Source: Martinezella rhizogenes
GTDB taxonomy: Bacteria; Pseudomonadota; Alphaproteobacteria; Rhizobiales; Rhizobiaceae
Direction of reading: 5' to 3'
Length of the DNA stretch: 64,000 nucleotides
Assembly: GCF_000799715.1 (NCBI RefSeq)
Contig: NZ_JUHG01000011.1
Coordinates: 1,116,001 to 1,180,000 of the forward strand
Position 1 is the stretch's first letter. Every line of letters starts with the position of its first letter. Shown here piece by piece: positions 8,853-17,206 of the stretch. The notes under the pieces were generated by a model. The model ran no database searches, was not told where the DNA came from, and worked only from the letters and a program-made list of their open reading frames with translations. The translations under genes and the position numbers were made by a program.

Positions 8853-9236
8853 TCGGTCGTCCCTCGATTTTCCAGCACCCGCGGCCGTTACCGCCTTGCG
8901 GATCCGAGCCGTGAGTTCGGCAAGCCCGAACGGCTTGACGAGATAATCGACCGCGCCGATGCTTAGTCCGGTCATCTGATCGGAAATCTGGTCATAGGCT
9001 GAGAGGATGATCACAGGGGTCGTTCCGACCCGCGTTCCCATGGATTTCAACAGGTCCAGGCCGCTGCCATCCGGCAGGCGCAAATCGAGAAGAACCACGT
9101 CGTAGCGGCCTCTGGCTACCGCCGTCTTCGCCGAGCCAAGGTCCATCGACCAGTCGACCACAAACCCCTCCGCAAACAGATGATCCTGCACGGCGTTGCC
9201 GATGGTAGCATTATCCTCGACCAGTAAAACCCGCAC
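8826..9236 (-). CDS. Single-domain response regulator
   Basis: Receiver domain protein of 136 residues: acidic pair in VLLVEDN, phosphoacceptor Asp in VVLLDLRLPDGSGLDLL, switch Ser in PVIILSAYD and Lys in YLVKPF. After helix 5 (LAELTARIRKAVTAAG) only a short basic tail remains, so the winged-helix output domain of OmpR/PmrA-type regulators is absent. Start is GTG at 9236, with AAGGAAG ideally placed 6 bp upstream; frames extending to 9542 lack family resemblance. No kinase gene is adjacent. Lying between a PAP2 phosphatase and eptA, it may be a relic or a phosphate-shuttling form of a PmrA-like regulator. Confidence 0.82.
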   Translation of the reverse strand: MRVLLVEDNATIGNAVQDHLFAEGFVVDWSMDLGSAKTAVARGRYDVVLLDLRLPDGSGLDLLKSMGTRVGTTPVIILSAYDQISDQMTGLSIGAVDYLVKPFGLAELTARIRKAVTAAGAGKSRDDRSRLLPKAG

Positions 9237-9462
9237 GGCTGCTTCCTTATTTAAGAAAGGAAAGCTATGATCGGGATTGCTGACGGCGACCTGAACTCCA
9301 CTTAACCGTGCGACAAAAAGCGCGGACAAGCGGAATCGACCAACGCTCAGGCGGACGTTATTCAGGTAAATGTCAGGAACGGCGGGCATGGTCTTGCGCT
9401 CAAACAGTCTGAGCCGCGTCCCGCACGTTGCGTTGTACAGCATTCCCGCTCTGTTCAGGGGA

Positions 9463-11145
9463 ATGCCCTGGAGAAAACCGTTGAACAATAAAAACACTCG
9501 GCCTGGCGGACGAAGCGTCCGACCAGCCATCGGCAGCGTCACTCTTTGCCTTATAGCTACCCTTTATATTCTTCTTGTGACAAACCGGATGTTCTGGACC
9601 AAGGCTTACGGCTATTTCCTTGCCGAGCCCGCCGCCTTCGCTGGCTTCGTCGTCGGCATCTCGGCCGTCATCATGGCGCTCTTTACGTTTTTCTCCGCCA
9701 AATACGTCACCAAGCCGATCCTTATTTTCTTCGTTCTCGTGGCGTCGGTGTCCTCGTGGTTCAACGACCAGTTCGGCGTGATCATCGACAAGGAGATGAT
9801 CCGCAACGCAGCGGTATCGACGGGCGCCGAGGCCAGTCACCTGATCACCGTGCGCTTCGTGACGCATGTGCTGTTGACGGGCGTCCTTCCGTCCCTGGTG
9901 ATTGCCTGGGTGCGTATCGTCCATCGCCCCATTCTCAAGAAGCTTGCCTATAACACTGCCGTCATTCTTTCCTGCGTCGCGATCTTCATGGTCGCCGGCA
10001 TCAGCTTCTACAAAACCTATGCCGGCGTCGGCCGAGCACATCGCGACCTCCTGGATACCCTGAACCCGGTCATGCCGATCAACAGCGCCGTTCGCTACGT
10101 CATCGATTCCGGCCGGAACGCAAACGTCGTCGCAAAGCCTCTAGGCACGGACGCCCGTAGGGTTGGCGCTGTCGACAACGGCAAGCCGCGCGTGACGATC
10201 ATCGTCGCTGGCGAAACAGCGCGCGCGCAGAATTTCTCGCTCGGCGGCTATGGCAAGATGACCAATCCCGAGTTGGCTAAACAGAACATCGCCTATTTCC
10301 CCAACACCACCAGCTGCGGAACGGCAACGGCGACATCAATCCCCTGCCTGTTCTCCGTCTATACGCGGGGGCAATATAGTCATCGCAAGGGACTGGAAAC
10401 GGAGAACCTGCTTGATGTGCTGACCCATGCCAAGGTCGACGTAACCTGGCTGGACAATGACACCGGCAGCTACAACGTCACCGACCGCGTTCCCTACACC
10501 TACCTACCGACATCGGCCGATCCCCGCTTCTGCAAGGAAGGCGAGTGTCACGACGCAATCCTGGTCGACAAGATCGACAACTGGCTCGACCACATCAAGG
10601 GAGACAGCGTCCTCGTGCTGCACCAGCTTGGTAGCCACGGCCCGGCCTACTACCAGCGTTATCCCGAGGAATTCCGCCGCTTCACGCCCGATTGCCGGGC
10701 CAATGATTTCGGCAAATGCTCGCAGGAACAGATCAACAATGCCTATGACAATACGATCCTCTACACGGATCACATCGTCTCGGCGGTCATTGATAAGCTT
10801 AAGCAGCGCTCGGCCACGGTATCGGGAGCCGTCATGTATTTCTCCGATCACGGCGAGTCGCTCGGCGAGAACGGCATCTACCTGCATGGCGCCCCGTATA
10901 TCATCGCACCGCCGGAGCAGACGCATGTGCCATTCCTGGTCTGGATGGCCGACGATCTGGCAAAAATCGGCGGCTATGACATGCGCTGCGTTGCAAAGCA
11001 GGCTGCCGAAGGCACTCACTCGCACGACAACATCTTCCACAGCGTCCTTGGCATGATGGATATAGCAACGAAGGTATACGATCCCAGCCTCGACGTGTTC
11101 GCCGCTTGTCGCCTGCCGGCGAATAAGTTGGCGCAGCTGAATTGA
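9463..11145 (+). CDS. eptA: Lipid A phosphoethanolamine transferase EptA
   Basis: Inner-membrane enzyme that moves phosphoethanolamine from phosphatidylethanolamine to lipid A, lowering surface charge and giving resistance to cationic peptides. It has five N-terminal membrane helices, then a periplasmic alkaline-phosphatase-like domain. Numbered from 9463, metal and catalytic residues are E251 (AGETARAQNFSLGGYG), nucleophile T287 (SCGTATATSIPC) and D462-H463 (SDHGESLGENGIYLHG), with several paired Cys. Length of 560 fits the family (about 547). The start is uncertain: ATG 9370 and 9388 are also in frame but add a non-hydrophobic stretch unlike relatives. A terminator follows. Confidence 0.9.
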   Translation: MPWRKPLNNKNTRPGGRSVRPAIGSVTLCLIATLYILLVTNRMFWTKAYGYFLAEPAAFAGFVVGISAVIMALFTFFSAKYVTKPILIFFVLVASVSSWFNDQFGVIIDKEMIRNAAVSTGAEASHLITVRFVTHVLLTGVLPSLVIAWVRIVHRPILKKLAYNTAVILSCVAIFMVAGISFYKTYAGVGRAHRDLLDTLNPVMPINSAVRYVIDSGRNANVVAKPLGTDARRVGAVDNGKPRVTIIVAGETARAQNFSLGGYGKMTNPELAKQNIAYFPNTTSCGTATATSIPCLFSVYTRGQYSHRKGLETENLLDVLTHAKVDVTWLDNDTGSYNVTDRVPYTYLPTSADPRFCKEGECHDAILVDKIDNWLDHIKGDSVLVLHQLGSHGPAYYQRYPEEFRRFTPDCRANDFGKCSQEQINNAYDNTILYTDHIVSAVIDKLKQRSATVSGAVMYFSDHGESLGENGIYLHGAPYIIAPPEQTHVPFLVWMADDLAKIGGYDMRCVAKQAAEGTHSHDNIFHSVLGMMDIATKVYDPSLDVFAACRLPANKLAQLN

Positions 11146-11163
11146 AGTCTGTCAGTCCTTGCT

Positions 11164-11204
11164 GAATTGCGGTCTCGCTCAGCCGAAACCGCAATTCCTT
11201 TCTT
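11164..11204 (+). terminator. Terminator of eptA
   Basis: Inverted repeat GAATTGCGGT / ACCGCAATTC, 10 bp perfect with a 14-base loop, followed by CTTTCTT. It begins 19 bp after the eptA stop codon. Confidence 0.7.
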
Positions 11205-11349
11205 CCAGCACATCGGCGATACGCCCCGCCCGCGCTATAGCCATATCTAATTCTTCGAACGAACCCCTCGAAACTTTGCGGGTGGTTCACGCTCGGAAAT
11301 GTAGCTACATGCCTCTCGAACACCATGGCGATAGGCAACGGACAAAATC

Positions 11350-12384
11350 ATGACGGCAAACACGGTCGAATTCGGGCTCGATACATTCGGCGACGTCACC
11401 CATGACGAAAGCGGGAAAGCGGAATCCCACGCACAGGTCATCCGCAACGTTATCGAGGAAGGCGTGCTCGCGGACCAGCTCGGGATCGATTTCTTCGGGA
11501 TCGGCGAGCATCACCGCGAGGATTTCGCCGTCTCTTCACCCGAGACCGTCCTTGCCGCCATCGCCGGCCGCACCTCGCATATCCATTTGGGATCGGCGGT
11601 CACGGTTCTCAGCTCCGATGACCCAATCCGCGTCTTTCAGCGTTTTTCGAGCCTGGACGCGGCATCGAACGGACGTGCCGAAGTGATCCTCGGCCGTGGG
11701 TCCTTCACCGAATCCTTCCCGCTCTTCGGCTTCGAGCTGTCGGAATATGAAAAGCTCTTCGAGGAAAAACTCGATCTTTTCGCCGCCCTGCTCACCAACG
11801 AACCGGTGACCTGGAAAGGCAGCATCCGCCCGCCGCTCAGCAATCAGCAGGTCTTCCCGACGATCGAGAAAGGTCACCTGAAGACGTGGATCGGCGTCGG
11901 CGGCAGTCCGGCTTCGGTGGTGCGCGCCGCACAGTATAATTTGCCGCTGATGCTGGCGATCATTGGCGGCAGCCCCTACCGCTTCCAGCCCTATATCGAT
12001 CTCTATCACAAGGCATTCGCGCAATTGGGCGGGACGGCTCAGCCGATCGGCATTCATTCCCCCGGCTACATCGCCGACACGGACGATCAGGCGCGCGAAG
12101 AACTCTGGCCCTGCTACAAGGTCATGCGCAACCGCATCGGCCGCGAGCGCGGCTGGCCGCCGGTGACACGTGAGGAATTCGAAAACGAGATCGAACACGG
12201 CTCGCTCTATGTCGGCTCGCCCGAAACGGTCGCCGCCAAGATCACGCCGGTGATCAAGACGCTCGGCGTCAACCGCTTCCAGCTGAAATATAGCACCGGT
12301 GCGCTCAGCCACCAGAAGCTGATGCACTGTATCGAGCTTTATGGCCGGGAAGTCATCCCCGCGGTGCGGGCGGGATTGGCGTAA
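11350..12384 (+). CDS. LLM-class flavin-dependent oxidoreductase
   Basis: Luciferase-like monooxygenase family protein of 344 residues with a TIM-barrel fold. Typical elements are ADQLGIDFFGIGEHHREDF (strand 2 with the conserved E-H), IHLGSAVTVLSSDDPIRVFQRFSSLDAASNGRAEVILGRGS, and a late YVGSPETVAAKI segment. These enzymes use FMNH2 supplied by a separate reductase to oxygenate small organics. No reductase gene is adjacent, so the substrate is unknown. ATG 11350 is the natural start (MTANTVEFGLDTF). It runs in the same direction as the RpiR-type regulator downstream, 163 bp apart. Confidence 0.85.
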   Translation: MTANTVEFGLDTFGDVTHDESGKAESHAQVIRNVIEEGVLADQLGIDFFGIGEHHREDFAVSSPETVLAAIAGRTSHIHLGSAVTVLSSDDPIRVFQRFSSLDAASNGRAEVILGRGSFTESFPLFGFELSEYEKLFEEKLDLFAALLTNEPVTWKGSIRPPLSNQQVFPTIEKGHLKTWIGVGGSPASVVRAAQYNLPLMLAIIGGSPYRFQPYIDLYHKAFAQLGGTAQPIGIHSPGYIADTDDQAREELWPCYKVMRNRIGRERGWPPVTREEFENEIEHGSLYVGSPETVAAKITPVIKTLGVNRFQLKYSTGALSHQKLMHCIELYGREVIPAVRAGLA

Positions 12385-12508
12385 CACTCTCCAACCTCAA
12401 CTGCCGTGCCTGATCGACCGAAAAGCATGGTTGCGTCCACTTCGGCTCGGCGCAATCATCGGAATCCTGTTGCCGTGCGCTGTAATGAGCACTACATTCA
12501 TCCATGTC

Positions 12509-12523
12509 GGTAGCGTATGCTAC
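12509..12523. promoter_or_regulatory. Candidate operator upstream of RpiR-type gene
   Basis: The dyad GTAGC-GTAT-GCTAC sits about 25 bp upstream of the regulator start and may be an autoregulatory site. Arms are only 5 bp, so the call is weak. Confidence 0.25.
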
Positions 12524-12547
12524 CATTCGATAGATGGAAGCATCAGC

Positions 12548-13453
12548 ATGACAATGGATGCACGATCGCAGCCGCAGCGTAATTTTGACGCCCGGATTCT
12601 CGCCGCGATCGAAGGCCTTGCACCGGCTGAACAGCGCATGGCCCGCTTCTTCATCGATCAGAAGCAGGCCGTGCTGTTGAATTCCGCCGCCCAGATTGCC
12701 GAGCTTGCCGGCGCCAGCGACGCAACGGTGGTGCGAACCGCCCGCGCGCTCGGCTTCGAGAGCCTGTCTGCGCTGCGCGCGGCGTTGCTTTCGGAGCTGA
12801 CGGGAACTCCTTCGCCCGGCAATCGGCTGCAGCGGACGCTCGCCGAAACCGACGGCGACGCCGCCGGTATCCTTCACCACATCATCGGCATTCACGAAAC
12901 TGCGCTCGAAGTTCTGAAGCGCCCGGAGATTGCGGCAAGCTTCGCGCGCGCCATCGATATTCTGGCCGGAGCAAACCGGCGTCATGTCTTCGGCATCGGC
13001 CCTTCGGGCGCGATGGCGGATTATGCCAGCCTGCAATTCAACCGCATCGGCCTGCCCACCTACCCGCTATCCGCATCGGGCATCGCTCTCGCCGACCGAC
13101 TTCTCTGGCTCGGCAAGGGCGACGCCATCCTGATGATGGCCTACGCGCCGCTTTATCGCGAAGTCGAGGTCGTGCTTGAACAGGCCAGCCAGCATGACGT
13201 TCCGGTAATCCTCATCAGCGACGATCTCGGCCCTTTGGTCTCCGACAAGGTGGCGGAAATCCTCTCCATCCCACGCGGCAAGGCCGATCATCTCGCCATG
13301 CATGCCGGCACCATGCTGCTGATCGAAGCGATGATCGTCGGGCTCGCCGGACACCGCCGGGAAGCCGCTTTCGACAGCCTGAACCATCTGAGCACCCTGC
13401 GCGGCTCCATCGATAAAGCCTGGAGCAAACGCGGCACGAAAAGAAAGAAATAG
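12548..13453 (+). CDS. MurR/RpiR-family transcriptional regulator
   Basis: Regulator of 301 residues. An N-terminal helix-turn-helix at about residues 15-80 (LAPAEQRMARFFIDQ, AQIAELAGASDATVVRTARALGF) is followed by a SIS sugar-phosphate-binding domain at about 125-260 (HVFGIGPSGAMADYASLQFNRIG, VPVILISDD). Such regulators sense phosphosugars. The ATG at 12548 has GGAAG 7 bp upstream; an in-frame extension to 12341 overlaps the previous gene and is not family-like. The next gene encodes a membrane protein 42 bp downstream on the same strand, but a functional link is not evident. Confidence 0.86.
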   Translation: MTMDARSQPQRNFDARILAAIEGLAPAEQRMARFFIDQKQAVLLNSAAQIAELAGASDATVVRTARALGFESLSALRAALLSELTGTPSPGNRLQRTLAETDGDAAGILHHIIGIHETALEVLKRPEIAASFARAIDILAGANRRHVFGIGPSGAMADYASLQFNRIGLPTYPLSASGIALADRLLWLGKGDAILMMAYAPLYREVEVVLEQASQHDVPVILISDDLGPLVSDKVAEILSIPRGKADHLAMHAGTMLLIEAMIVGLAGHRREAAFDSLNHLSTLRGSIDKAWSKRGTKRKK

Positions 13454-13495
13454 CATGCGGAATCAAACCCCTATCCGCCACTCAGGATTCGTTGC

Positions 13496-14251
13496 ATGAA
13501 TAGCCTCACGCCTATCCTCTCCACCTTGACGGCTTCCTTCCTCGGCTCGTTCGTCGAGGTGGTCGAAGCCTTCACCATCGTCCTTGCCGTCGGGGTCACC
13601 CGCAGCTGGCGCCCGGCGCTGATAGGTGCTGCGCTCGCGCTCGCCTTGCTGGCCGTTCTCGTCCTCGTCTTCGGGCCGCTGCTGGCGCTGATCCCGATCC
13701 ATACGATGCAATTCATCATCGGTGTCCTGCTGATTCTGTTCGGCATGCGCTGGCTGCGCAAGGCCATTCTGCGCTCGCTCGGCGTCATCGCCCTGCATGA
13801 CGAGGCGGCCGCCTTCACCAAGGAAACGGCTGCCCTGCGCCAGCAATCCGATGACAAGCGCGCCGACTATCTCGCCGGTCTCGCCTCCTTCAAGGCGGTG
13901 CTGTTGGAAGGTGTCGAAGTGGTCTTCATCGTCATCGCCGTTGGTGGCGCCCATGGCATGACGCTCTATGCCGGTCTTGGGGCGCTCGCCGCCTTCGTCC
14001 TGGTCATGCTGGTCGGCCTTCTGGTGCATCGCCCGCTCGCCACCGTGCCGGAAAACACGCTCAAATTCGTCGTCGGGCTGATGCTCACCAGCTTCGGCAT
14101 CTTCTGGACCGGCGAAGGCATCGGTGCGGATTGGCCGGGCGAGGACCTCGCGCTGATCGCCATCTTCGCGATCGTCTCGCTGGTATCCTTCATCATCGTT
14201 CGCAGCCTGCGCGGCTCGACCGGCAAACCCGCCGCAAAGGCAGCCCAATGA
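13496..14251 (+). CDS. COG4280-like integral membrane protein with duplicated acidic motif
   Basis: Membrane protein of 251 residues with six or more hydrophobic helices. It has two similar halves, each carrying an E-x-x-E helix: E21/E24 in SFVEVVEAFTIVLAVG and E138/E141 in LLEGVEVVFIVIAVG. Paired acidic helices in inverted repeats are typical of cation transporters such as TerC, GDT1 and FTR1-like proteins, so metal-ion export is plausible. A charged cytoplasmic loop (about 100-125) separates the halves. Translationally coupled to the next small gene by an ATGA overlap. Substrate unknown. Confidence 0.8.
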   Translation: MNSLTPILSTLTASFLGSFVEVVEAFTIVLAVGVTRSWRPALIGAALALALLAVLVLVFGPLLALIPIHTMQFIIGVLLILFGMRWLRKAILRSLGVIALHDEAAAFTKETAALRQQSDDKRADYLAGLASFKAVLLEGVEVVFIVIAVGGAHGMTLYAGLGALAAFVLVMLVGLLVHRPLATVPENTLKFVVGLMLTSFGIFWTGEGIGADWPGEDLALIAIFAIVSLVSFIIVRSLRGSTGKPAAKAAQ

Positions 14252-14454
14252 GCATCCTCCGTATCGCCCTGTCCGAACTGATCGGCATGTTCATCGATGA
14301 TGGCAGCCTCGCGACCCTCTGCCTGATCCTGGTCCTTGCGATCGCGGGAGCCGTCGAATTTCTGTCCCTGCCGCCGCTTGCCGGCGGGGTTCTCCTGCTC
14401 GCCGGATGCCTTGCCATTCTGGTGCACAGCGTTCTGCGTGCCGTAAAACGATAG
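14248..14454 (+). CDS. Small two-helix membrane protein
   Basis: Protein of 68 residues whose ATG overlaps the stop codon of the preceding membrane protein (ATGA), which implies coupled translation and probably a complex. Two hydrophobic helices cover about residues 22-38 and 42-60, with acidic residues in the N-terminal amphipathic part (ELIGMFIDDG). I do not recognise a family. The tight coupling suggests an accessory subunit of the COG4280-like transporter. Confidence 0.7.
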   Translation: MSILRIALSELIGMFIDDGSLATLCLILVLAIAGAVEFLSLPPLAGGVLLLAGCLAILVHSVLRAVKR

Positions 14455-14463
14455 AATCATCAC

Positions 14464-14492
14464 TCCCCTGCAAACCATTGGTATGCAGGGGA
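14464..14492. terminator. Terminator-like hairpin
   Basis: Perfect 9-bp arms TCCCCTGCA / TGCAGGGGA around an 11-base loop, 10 bp after the small membrane protein stop. There is no T-run, so it may act as an mRNA 3' stabiliser rather than an intrinsic terminator. Confidence 0.5.
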
Positions 14493-14617
14493 AATCAAGG
14501 AACTCTCTGCGAGCCGATTGCCATCCCTGAGCGAGACGATAGCCGCCCTGTCCCTCGACAGACCGTCTGGCAGATGCGAAGAAGCTGGAGCATTCAGCGC
14601 GATCGAGAGGCATTCAG

Positions 14618-15199
14618 ATGAGCAGTGCGTATCCGGAGATCTATCTGGTCCGGCATGGGCAGACGGAATGGAGCTTGTCCGGCAGGCATACCGGGCGAAC
14701 CGACATTCCCTTGACCACTACCGGAGAAGAGGCCGCCCGCAAGGTCGCAAGCCGCCTGCCCGCCGTCGACTTCGCCGCCGTCTGGTCGAGCCCGTCGCAG
14801 CGCGCCAGGAACACCTGCGCACTGGCCGGCTTCGGTGACGCCGTTATCATCAAGGACGATCTGGCGGAATGGGATTATGGCGCCTATGAAGGCATCACCA
14901 CCAAGGACATTCAAGCACAACGTCCCGGCTGGGAGATTTTCCGCGACGGATGCCCAAATGGCGAGACGGCAGCCGATGTCGGCGCACGGGCAGATCGGAT
15001 CATCACCCAGCTTCGCGAGATAAACGGCAACGTCCTGATCTTCTCCAGCGCGCATTTCCTGAGGGTCTTCGCCACCCGCTGGATCAGCCTGCCGCCGGAA
15101 GACGGTAAACGCTTCGTGCTCGACACCACCAGCATCAGCACTCTCGGCTACGACCACGACCTGAGCGAACCCGTTATCCGCCGCTGGAACCAGATCTAA
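14618..15199 (+). CDS. Histidine phosphatase (phosphoglycerate mutase-like)
   Basis: Branch 1 histidine phosphatase of 193 residues. The catalytic R-H-G is R12-H13-G14 (IYLVRHGQTEWS); further signature residues are in SSPSQRARNTC, the acid in WDYGAYEG, and the second histidine in SSAHFLRVFATRWI. Family members remove phosphate from sugar phosphates, phospho-nucleosides or cobalamin precursors. No neighbour narrows the substrate. It converges with a dioxygenase gene, with a shared hairpin between them. Confidence 0.86.
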   Translation: MSSAYPEIYLVRHGQTEWSLSGRHTGRTDIPLTTTGEEAARKVASRLPAVDFAAVWSSPSQRARNTCALAGFGDAVIIKDDLAEWDYGAYEGITTKDIQAQRPGWEIFRDGCPNGETAADVGARADRIITQLREINGNVLIFSSAHFLRVFATRWISLPPEDGKRFVLDTTSISTLGYDHDLSEPVIRRWNQI

Positions 15200-15220
15200 T
15201 CGTTCGTCCGGCGGATAAAA

Positions 15221-15246
15221 ATCGAGCGGCAACTAAGCCGCTCGAT
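15221..15246. terminator. Bidirectional terminator hairpin
   Basis: Perfect 10-bp arms ATCGAGCGGC / GCCGCTCGAT with a 6-base loop, between converging genes. Read on the minus strand the hairpin is followed by TTTTTATCC, a good intrinsic terminator for the dioxygenase gene. Confidence 0.75.
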
Positions 15247-15273
15247 CAATATTACCCGTCAGTATGAATAGCC

Positions 15274-16209
15274 TTACCAGGCCGTCAGCCCCAGGAGCTT
15301 TTCACCCAGCGGCGTCAGAACCGCCGTCTCGGCATTATGCTTTTCCCATTCGCGAGGATCACCCGGAAACGAGTCGCGCTGCGGGTGATCGCGCTCGCGC
15401 CACAGGCGGATGCGTTCCTCACGTTCGGCAACATCGTCGAATTCGGCCGGATGCATGGAAATATACTGTGCCATGCGCACGCGGTTTTCCGCATGGTTTG
15501 GACGAACGCCGTGAGCCAGCAGCGAATTGAAAATCATCAGGTCGCCCGGCTCCATCTCGATATTGACGACCGAAAGTCCCGTCATGTCGGGATGCATCGG
15601 ATCACGATCCGCAGGCTGCGTCTTCTCCCACTCCTCGAAACGCTCGAATAGCTCCGGCACGCACTGGAACCCGCCGACATCGCCGTCCTGTTTCTTCAGG
15701 CTCAAGACACCCTGCACGCCGATCGGCAGCGGACGGCGGGATGTATCAACGTCCCAATGAATGAAGCCGTTGGGATTGCCCTTGAGCTTCTTCGGCGCAT
15801 TGAGATTGGCGCGGTCGATCGTCACCCACAGATCTTCGCGGTCCCATATATCGACGAAGACATCGTAGATGCGTTGTTCCATGCGGTTGTCCCAGAGCGC
15901 CTGGTGATTATAGATCTCCAGCATGCCGGTATTGTTGAGTTCCTTCATCTTGTGCTCGCGGCGCTGCGGCGCATACCAGGTCGACGGATCGTTGGGGTCC
16001 TTCTCGTCGAATGCCCAGAGCACATCAACGAGCCGCTCGACATTGGCCTGGGGCACCGCCTGCCGCACGATCACGTAGCCCTTGGTGATCCAGTGCCGCC
16101 AGTCCTGCTGCGAAAGAACCCGTAATGGCAGCGTCTTCTTGATGTCCTTCAATTGCGTCGTGACCGAGGAAGCGGTCGGATGAGCGTCTCGTTTCAGGGC
16201 TTGTTGCAT
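15274..16209 (-). CDS. Phytanoyl-CoA dioxygenase (PhyH)-family protein
   Basis: Fe(II)/2-oxoglutarate-dependent oxygenase of 311 residues. The facial triad is H-W-D in FIHWDVD (about 148-150) plus the distal His in LLAHGVRPNHAENRVRMAQ, whose Arg would bind 2-oxoglutarate. Relatives hydroxylate small molecules such as phytanoyl-CoA, ectoine or nucleotides. Divergent from an AraC-type activator 133 bp away, so it is probably a substrate-induced catabolic enzyme. Start ATG 16209 begins MQQALKRD; no signal peptide, hence cytoplasmic. Confidence 0.86.
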   Translation of the reverse strand: MQQALKRDAHPTASSVTTQLKDIKKTLPLRVLSQQDWRHWITKGYVIVRQAVPQANVERLVDVLWAFDEKDPNDPSTWYAPQRREHKMKELNNTGMLEIYNHQALWDNRMEQRIYDVFVDIWDREDLWVTIDRANLNAPKKLKGNPNGFIHWDVDTSRRPLPIGVQGVLSLKKQDGDVGGFQCVPELFERFEEWEKTQPADRDPMHPDMTGLSVVNIEMEPGDLMIFNSLLAHGVRPNHAENRVRMAQYISMHPAEFDDVAEREERIRLWRERDHPQRDSFPGDPREWEKHNAETAVLTPLGEKLLGLTAW

Positions 16210-16342
16210 ATGGTCCTCCCATCGGATCGATGCCTGTCATTTCAGGCGACGACCAATCTGTAATGGGATGCACACCGCTCGTGTTGCCCTGCTCCGGCAA
16301 TTTCTGATACTATTCTGGCTTCTATAGTCCTATGAGCGCCCG

Positions 16343-17206
16343 ATGAGACCCTATCTTGAAGTATTGCAGCGCTCGCCCGAGGCATCGTGGAGCATGCTCA
16401 ACCGGCGGCTTGACGACGCCATTCCCTTCCAGTGGCACCATCATCCCGAATTCGAGCTCACCCTCACGCTGAACTCGATCGGCCAGCGTTTCATCGGCGA
16501 TCACAGCGGCAATTACGACGACGGCGATCTCGTGCTTGTCGGGCCGAACCTGCCGCACACATGGGCTTCACGCGCCAAGATCGACCAGCACAAACCGCAT
16601 GTCGCACTTGTCCTCTGGTTTCATCGCGATTGGTTGTTGCCGATAACCGGCGGTGCCGTCGAGTTTCGGCCGATCGAGACAATGCTGGAGCGGGCCGATG
16701 GCGGTCTGCATTTCTCGAAAGAGACAGCACAGGCAGTGCGGCTGGAATACGAAGCCGTCTTCGACAAGCCGCCGGTGGAGCGCCTGTTGTCGCTCTTGAA
16801 CATCCTTGCCAGAATTGCCGAGGACCGGCAGGCAACGCCGCTTGCAAGCGCGCCGGGCCAATCATCGGAACTCAAGGAAAGCCGCGAGCGCATCGACCGC
16901 GTGCTGACGCATCTACATCTCCACTATGCGCGCGCCATCAGCCTGGAGGAATTGGCCGATATCGCCGCGCTCAGCGTTTCCGGCCTGCACCGCATGTTCC
17001 GCCGCCACACCGGCACCGCCATTTCCGACTACCTAACGCGCATGCGCATCGGCGACGCCTGCGCTCGCCTCTCCTCCACCACTCACGCGATCCATCACAT
17101 CAGCGATGCCGTCGGCTATGACTCCATCGCCAACTTCAACCGACAGTTCAAAACCCTGAAGGGCATGACGCCACGGGAATACAGAGCATTGTTCGTCAGG
17201 CGGTGA
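16343..17206 (+). CDS. AraC-family transcriptional activator
   Basis: Regulator of 287 residues. An N-terminal cupin sensor (about 20-110, with FQWHHHPEFELTLTLNS and GPNLPHTW) is followed by a double helix-turn-helix AraC domain at about 185-285 (ISLEELADIAALSVSGLHRMFRRHTG, then ISDAVGYDSIANFNRQFKTLKGMTPREYR). Divergence from the PhyH-type gene makes that the presumed target. The 3' end overlaps the opposing MocR-type gene by 11 bp. Confidence 0.87.
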   Translation: MRPYLEVLQRSPEASWSMLNRRLDDAIPFQWHHHPEFELTLTLNSIGQRFIGDHSGNYDDGDLVLVGPNLPHTWASRAKIDQHKPHVALVLWFHRDWLLPITGGAVEFRPIETMLERADGGLHFSKETAQAVRLEYEAVFDKPPVERLLSLLNILARIAEDRQATPLASAPGQSSELKESRERIDRVLTHLHLHYARAISLEELADIAALSVSGLHRMFRRHTGTAISDYLTRMRIGDACARLSSTTHAIHHISDAVGYDSIANFNRQFKTLKGMTPREYRALFVRR

